A program made the translations under genes and the position numbers. The notes under the pieces are model-generated. The model did no database searches. It was given only the letters and a program-made list of their open reading frames with translations, and was not told the DNA's origin. Below are positions 57,800 through 64,000 of a stretch of 64,000 nt of DNA, in pieces. Positions within the stretch are counted from its first letter, which is position 1. Every line of letters starts with the position of its first letter. The stretch is taken from positions 293,916,217-293,980,216 of the forward strand of contig OZ024740.1 in NCBI GenBank assembly GCA_964016885.1, read 5' to 3'. This DNA is from Eledone cirrhosa (taxonomy: Eukaryota > Mollusca > Cephalopoda > Octopoda > Eledonidae).

Positions 57800-59160
57800 G
57801 GGGATCCGTTTTCTATTTGTCGGCTGATCCGTTTTTTATTTGGAGTCCATTTTTTAATTGGGGTCCGTTTTTTTTAGTTGGCAGGGGTCCGTTTTTTATT
57901 TGGGGGGATCCGTTTTTTATTTGGATGTCCATTTTTTATTTGGGGGGATCCGTTTTTTATTTGGATGTCCAATTTTTATTTGGGGATCCATTTTTTTTGG
58001 GGGGGGGTATACGTTTTTCATTTGGGGCGTACGTTTTTTATTTGGGTGTTCATTTTTTATTTTGGAGGGGGTCCGTTTTTTATTTGGGAGTCCGTTTTTT
58101 ATTTGGGTGTCCGTTTTTTATTTGGAGATTTGTTCTTTATTTGGGGAGATCCGTTTTTTATTTGGGTGTCCGTTTTTTATTTGGAGATTTGTTCTTTATT
58201 TGGGGAGATCCGTTTTTTATTTGGGTGTCCTCTTTTTATTTGGGGATCCGTTTTTTACTTGGAGGGGTCCGTTTTTTATTTGGGGATCCGTTTTATTTGA
58301 GGGTCAGTTTTTTATTTGGGGGGGGTCTGTTTTTATTTGTCGGCTGATCCATTTTTAATTTGGAGTCCCCATTTTTTTAATTGGGGGTCCGTTTTTTATT
58401 TGGGGGGATCCGTTTTTTATTTGGGTGTCCGTTTTTTATTTGGGGATCCATTTTTTATTTGGGTGTAGTTTTTTATTTGGATGTCCGTTTTTTATTTGGG
58501 GGAGGGGGACGTTTTTATTTGGGGGTCCGTTTTTTATTTGGCGATCCCTTTTCTATTTGGGGATCCATTTTTTATTTGGGTGTAGTTTTTTATTTGGGGA
58601 TCCATTTTTATTTGGGTGTCCGTTTTTTATTTGGGGATCCATTTTATTTGCGGGTCAGTTTTTTATTTGTGGGGATCCGTTTTCTATTTGTCGGATGATC
58701 AGTTTTTTATTTGGAGTCCATTTTTTAATTGGGGTCCGTTTTTTTTAGTTGGCAGGGGTCCGTTTTTTATTTGGGGGGATCCGTTTTTTATTTGGATGTC
58801 CATTTTTTATTTGGAGGGATCCGTTTTTTATTTGGATGTCCAATTTTTATTTGGGGATCCATTTTGGGGGGGGCGTATACGTTTTTCATTTGGGGCGTCC
58901 GTTTTTTATTTGGGTGTCCATTTTTTATTTTGGAGGGGGTCCGTTTTTTATTTGGGGGTCCGTATTTTATTTTGGCGGATCCGTTTTTTATTTGGGTGTC
59001 CGTTTTTTATTTGGAGATTTGTTCTTTATTTGGGGAGATCCGTTTTTTATTTGGGTGTCCTCTTTTTATTTGGGGATCCGTTTTTTATTTGGAGGGGTCC
59101 GTTTTTTATTTGGGGATCCGTTTTATTTGAGGGTCAGTTTTTTATTTGGGGGGGTCTGTT
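57800..59160 (+). repeat. 871-bp duplication, with a further copy near 63.4 kb
   Basis: The unusual monomer with TTTTAGTTGGCAGGGGTCC occurs near 57870, 58741 and 63440. Its surroundings match at an offset of 871 bp between the first two, and part of the block is repeated at about 63376-63780. Confidence 0.75.
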
Positions 59161-62100
59161 TTTTATTTGTCGGCTGATCCATTTTTAATTTGGAGTCCCC
59201 ATTTTTTTAATTGGGGGTCCGTTTTTTATTTGGTTATCCGTTTTTTATTTGGGGGGATCCGTTTTTTATTTGGGTGTCCGTTTTTTATTTGGGGATCCAT
59301 TTTTTATTTGGGTGTAGATTTTTATTTGGATGTCCGTTTTTTATTTGGGGGAGGGGGACGTTTTTATTTGGGGGTCCGTTTTTTGTTTGGCGATCCCTTT
59401 TATATTTGGGGATCCATTTTTTATTTGGGTGTAGTTTTTTATTTGGGGATCCATTTTTATTTGGGTGTCCGTTTTTTATTTGGGGATCCATTTTTTATTT
59501 GGGGATCCTTTTTTTATTTGGGGATCGGGGATCCGTTTTTTATTTGGCGTGGGGGTTTCATTTTTTTATTTGGGGTGATCCGTTTTTTATTTGGGGTCCA
59601 TTTTTTATTTGGGGGTCCGTTTATTTATTTGTGGGTCCACTTTTTCTTTGGGGTCAGTTTTTTATTTTGGGATTCATTTTTTATTTGGGGATCCGTTTTT
59701 TATTTCGGGATCGGGGATTCGTTTTTTATTTGGCATGCGGGGGTCATATTTTTATTTGGGGTGATCCTTTTTCTATTTGGGGTCCATTTTTTATTTGGGG
59801 GTCTGTTTATTTATTTGAGGGTCCATTTTTTATTTGGGGTCAGTTTTTTATTTGGGGATCCGTTTTTTATTTGGGGGAGAGTCCGTTTTTTGTATGGGGA
59901 TCCGTCTTTTATTTGGGGGGGGTCCGTTTTTTATATGGGTGTCCGTTTCATATTTGGGGATCTGTTTTTTATTTGGGGGAGGGGGTTCGTTTTTTATTTT
60001 GGTGTCGGTTTTTTTATTTGGGGTTGGGGGTCAGTTTTTTATCTGGGTGTCCATTATTTATTTGGGCACCCGCTTTTTATTTGCGGGGGCCGTTTTTTAT
60101 TTGGGTGGATCCGTTTTTTATTTGGGGGTCCGTTTTTTATTTGGGGTTGGGGGTCAGTTTTTTATTTGGGTGCCCGTTTTTTATTTGGGCATCCGTTTTT
60201 TATTTGGGGGGATCTGTTTTTTATTTGGGTGTACGTTTTTTATTTGGGGGGGGGGTCCGTTTTTAATTTGGGAGTCCGTTTTTTTTATTTTGGAGGCTCC
60301 TTTTTTTATTTGGGAGATCCTTTTTTTATTTGGGGATCCGTTTTTTATTTGAGGGTCAGTTTTTTATTTGGGGATTCAATTTTTATTTGGGGATCCGTTT
60401 TTTATTTGGGGATCGGGGATCCGTTTTTTATTTCGCGTGGGGGGGTCATTTTTTTATTTGGGGTGATCCGTTTTTTAATTGGGGTCTTTTTTTTATTTGG
60501 GGCTCCGTTTATTTATTTGAGGGTCCATTTTTTATTTGGGGTCAGTTTTTTATTTGGGGATCCGTTTTTTATTTGGGGGAGAGTCAGTTTCTTGTATGGG
60601 GTTCCGTCTTTTATTTGGGGGGTCCGTTTTTTATTTGGGTGTCCGTTTCATATTTGGGGATCCGTATTTTATTTGGGGGAGGGGGTCCGTTTTTTATTTG
60701 GGTGTCGGTTTTTTATTTGGGGTTGTGTGTCAGTTTTTTATTTGGGTGTCCATTTTCTACTTGGGCACCCGCTTTTTATTTGCGGGAGCCATTTTTTATT
60801 TGGGTGGATCCGTTTTTTATTTGGGGGTCCGTTTTTTATTTGGGGTCGGGGGTCAGTTTTTACTTGGGTGTCCGTTTTTATTTGGGCATCCGTTTTTTAT
60901 TTGGGGGGGATCTGTTTTTTATTTGGGTGTACGTTTTTTATTTGGGGGGGTCCGTTTTTTATTTGGGAGTCCGTCTTTTTATTTTGGAGGCTCCTTTTTT
61001 TATTTGGGAGATCCTTTTTTATTTGGGGATCCGTTTTTTTATTTGAGGGTTAGTTTTTTATTTGGGGGGGTCCGTTTTTTATTTGTCGGCTGATCCGTTT
61101 TTTATTTGGAGTCCATTTTTTATTTGGGGGTCCGTTTTTTATTTGGGAGGATCCTTTTTTTTAATTGGGTGTCTATTTTTTATTTGGGGGGATCCGTTTT
61201 TTATTTGGATGTCCAATTTTTATTTGGGGATTCATTTTTTATTTGGGTGTCGTTTTTTAGGGGATAATTTTATTTGGGTATCCGTTTTTTATTTGGGGGA
61301 TACGTTTTTCATTTGGGGGGGTCCGTTTTTTATTTGGGTGTCCATTTTTTATTTTGGAGGGGGTCCTTTTTTTATTTGGGGGGTACGTATTTTATTTTGG
61401 GGATCCGCTTTTTATTTGGGTGTCCGTTGTTTTATTTGGAGATTTCTTTTTTATTTGGGGAGATCCGTTTTTTATTTGGGGATCCGTTTTTTATTTGGAG
61501 GGGTCCGTTTTTTATTTGGGGATCCGTTTTTTTATTTGAGGGTCAGTTTTTTATTTGTGGGGGTCCGCAATTTTTTTGGTCGGCTGATCCGTTTTTTATT
61601 TGGAGTCCATTTTTTAATTGGGGGTCCGTTTTTTGTATTGGGGGGTCCGTTTTTTATTTGAGGGGATCCGTTTTTTATTTGGGTGTCCATTTTTTATCTG
61701 GGGGGATCCGTTTTTTATTTGGATGTCCATTTTTATTTGGGGATCCATTTTTATTTGGGGGTTACGTTTTTCATTTGGAGGGTCTGTTTTTTATTTGGGT
61801 GTCCATTTTTTATTTTGGACGGGTCCGTTTTTTATTTGGGGGGTCCCTATTTTATTTTGGCGGATCCGTTTTTTATTTGGCGGATCCGTTTTTTATTTGG
61901 AGATTTGTTCTTTATTTGGGGAGATCCGTTTTTTATTTGGGTGTCCTCTTTTTATTTGGGGATCCGTTTTTTATTTGGAGGGGTCCGTTTTTTATTTGGG
62001 GATCCGTTTTATTTGAGGGTTTGTTTTTTATTTGGGGGCGTTCGTTTTTTATTTGGAGTCCATTTTTTAATTGGGGGTCCGTTTTTTATTTGGGGGGATC

Positions 62101-64000
62101 CGTTTTTTATTTGGGTGTCCGTTTCTTATTTGGGTGTAGTTTTTTATTTGGATGTCCGTTATTTATTTGGGGAGGGGGCGTTTTTATTTGGGGGTCCGTT
62201 TTTTATTTGGGAATTCGTTTTTTATTTGGGGTGGGGGGCCGTTTTTATTTGGGGGTGGTCCGTTTTTTATTTGGGTGCCCGTTTTTTATTTGGGGATCCA
62301 TTTTTTATTTGGGTGTAGTTTTTTATTTGGGGATCCATTTTTATTTGGGTGTCCGTTTTTTATTTGGAGGAGGATGCCGTTTTTTATTTGGGGGTCCGTC
62401 TTTTATTTGGGGGCATCCGTTTTTTATTTGGGGATTCGTTTTTTATTTGGGGTGGGGGGCCGTTTTTTATTTTGGTATCCGTTTTTTATTTGTGTGTCCG
62501 TTTTTTATTTGGGGATCCATTTTTTATTTGGGGATTCTTTTTTTATTTGGGGATCGGGGATCCGTTTTTTATTTGGCGTGGGGGAGTCATTTTTTTATTT
62601 GGGGTGATCCGTTTTTTATTTGGGGTCCATTTTTTATTTGGGGTCCGTTTATTTATTTGAGGGTCCATTTTTAATTTGGGGTCAGTTTTTTATTTGGGGA
62701 TTCATTTTTCATTTGGGGATCCGTTTTTTATTTCGGGATCGGGGATTCGTTTTTTATTTGGCGTGGGGGGGTCATTTTTTTACTTGGGGTGATCCGTTTT
62801 TTATTTGGTGTCCATTTTTTATTTGGGGGTCCGTTTATCTATTTGAGGGTCCATTTTTTATTTGGGGATCCTTTTTTTATTTGGGGGAGAGTCCGTTTTT
62901 TGTATGGGGATCCGTCTTTTATTTGGGGGGGTCCATTTTTTATTTGGGTGTCCGTTTTATATTTGGGGATCCGTTTTTTATTTGGGTGAGGGGGTCCGTT
63001 TTTTATTTGGGTGTCGGTTTTTTATTTGGGGTTGGGGTCAGTTTTTTATTTGCGTGTCCATTTTTTATTTGGGGATCCATTTTATTTGGGTATCCGTTTT
63101 TTATTTGGGGTATACCTTTTTCATTTGGGGGGTCCGTTTTTTATTTGGGTGTCCATTTTTTATTTAGGAGGGGGTCCGTTTTTTATTTGGGGGCGTACGT
63201 ATTTTATTTTGTGGGATCCGTATTTTATTTGGATGACCGTTGTTTTATTTGGAGATTTGTTTTTTATTTGGGGAGATCCGTTTTTATTTGGGTGTCTTCT
63301 TTTTGTTTGGGGATCCGTTTTTTATTTGGGGATCCGTTTTTTTATTTGCGGGTCAGTTTTTTATTTGTGGGGATCCGTTTTCTATTTGTCGGCTGATCTG
63401 TTTTTTATTTGGAGTCCATTTTTTAATTGGGGTCCGTTTTTTTTAGTTGGCAGGGGTCCGTTTTTTATTTGGGGGATCCGTTTTTTATTTGGATGTCCAT
63501 TTTTTATTTGGGGGGATCTGTTTTTTATTTGGATGACCATTTTTTATTTGGGGATCCATTTTTTGGGGCGTCCGTTTTTTATTTGGGTGTCCATTTTTTA
63601 TTTTGGAGGGGGTCCGTTTTTTATTTGGGGGTCCGTATTTTATTTTGGCGGATCCGTTTTTTATTTGGGTGTCCGTTTTTTATTTGGAGATTTGTTCTTT
63701 ATTTGGGGAGATCCGTTTTTTATTTGGGTGTCCTCTTTTTATTTGGGGATCCGTTTATTTATTTGAGGGTCCATTTTTAATTTGGGGTCAGTTTTTTATT
63801 TGGGGATTCATTTTTCATTTGGGGATCCGTTTTTTATTTCGAGATCGGGGATCTGTTTTTTATTTGGCGTGGGGGGGGGTCATTTTTTTATTTGGGGTGA
63901 TCCGTTTTTTATTTGCGGTCCATTTTTTATTTGGGGGTCCGTTTATTTATTTGAGGGTTCATTTTTATTTGGGGTCAGTTTTTTATTTGGGGATCCGTTT

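Larger units (their letters stand above)
19224..64000 (+). repeat. Satellite array of at least 44.8 kb
   Basis: Tandem short monomers, each a T-tract, ATTTGG or ATGGGG, then a C-rich end, fill the rest of the window with no unrelated insertion visible. The plus strand is rich in T and G with short C runs, and A is rare, so all three forward frames are mostly free of stops. This explains the forward open frames up to 635 codons, with peptides cycling through phrases such as FYLGAPFFIWVPRFLFGCPV. Those frames have no codon bias, no start context and no conserved non-repeat domain. The right end lies beyond the window. Confidence 0.97.
40470..64000 (+). repeat. Satellite subfamily B, about 19-bp monomers
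   Basis: From about 40.47-40.49 kb the C-rich end shortens to GATCC or GTCC: GTTTTTTATTTGGGGATCC and GTTTTTTATTTGGGTGTCC (both 19 bp). Many monomers contain GGATCC. Three monomers give 57 bp, hence 19-residue artefact peptides. Subfamily A monomers ending in GCCCCG are essentially absent after the switch. Confidence 0.93.

Noticed and set aside
19224..64000. Dozens of long forward open frames (up to 635 codons at 59146-61053) encoding aromatic, membrane-like peptides with FYLGAPFFIWVPRF-type repeats
   Set aside because: The 19-20-bp monomers contain almost no TAA, TAG or TGA on the plus strand, so all three frames stay open at once. Overlapping frames encode the same cycling peptides, and there is no start context, codon bias or non-repeat domain.
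19224..64000. CRISPR array or bacterial repeat
   Set aside because: There are no spacer sequences; monomers are directly adjacent and variable, and the rest of the window is clearly eukaryotic.
19224..64000. Telomere
   Set aside because: Although G/T-rich, the monomers are 19-20 bp, divergent and not TTAGGG-like; an internal or subtelomeric satellite is the simpler reading.

Overview
The window looks like repeat-dominated, non-coding DNA of an invertebrate animal. A lophotrochozoan, perhaps a cephalopod mollusc, is my inference from the mix of long TA/CA/TATG microsatellites, Penelope-like retroelements (PLEs) with GIY-YIG endonucleases, LINE fragments and small TA-flanked DNA elements. I see no intact host gene, rRNA, tRNA, CRISPR array or prokaryotic operon. 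Every recognisable protein-coding stretch belongs to a mobile element, and nearly all are broken.

Region 1 (1 to about 9.2 kb): a PLE scrap (253-390); a 1.16-kb TA-flanked terminal-inverted-repeat element (861-2019) with a 119-bp TA-flanked MITE nested in it; a minus-strand pseudogene joining a PIF1-type helicase to a ubiquitin-specific-protease domain (2689-4726); a long hairpin (5487-5650); two opposed LINE fragments (6150-6583); a 0.5-kb element with perfect 34-bp inverted ends and a hammerhead ribozyme motif (7004-7497); and a minus-strand PLE reverse transcriptase with one nonsense codon (7503-8930).

Region 2 (9.2-19.2 kb): a 5'-truncated PLE with RT C-terminus and GIY-YIG endonuclease in one open frame (9482-10837), followed by a second hammerhead motif (12116-12191). 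Next comes a 3.7-kb inverted-repeat structure (about 12655-16340) whose centre is another PLE fragment. Last is a LINE reverse transcriptase fused in frame to a PLE endonuclease module (16400-18693), followed by TTTTA-repeat tails.

Region 3 (19.22-64.0 kb, to the window edge): an uninterrupted satellite array of 44.8 kb or more. It has about 20-bp monomers (GTTTTTTATTTGGGTGCCCC and relatives) up to about 40.47 kb, then about 19-bp monomers (GTTTTTTATTTGGGGATCC and relatives). The array carries near-identical higher-order duplications of about 2.07-2.25, 4.3 and 3.18 kb. Its many long forward open frames exist because the monomers contain almost no stop triplets, so they are not annotated as genes.

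The most interesting signals are the hammerhead ribozyme motifs beside PLE bodies, the ribozyme-bearing TIR element, the LINE-PLE chimeric frame, and a satellite that starts directly at the TTTTA tail of a PLE and may have been seeded by it. All functional statements come from reading motifs by eye; no search or folding program was run.
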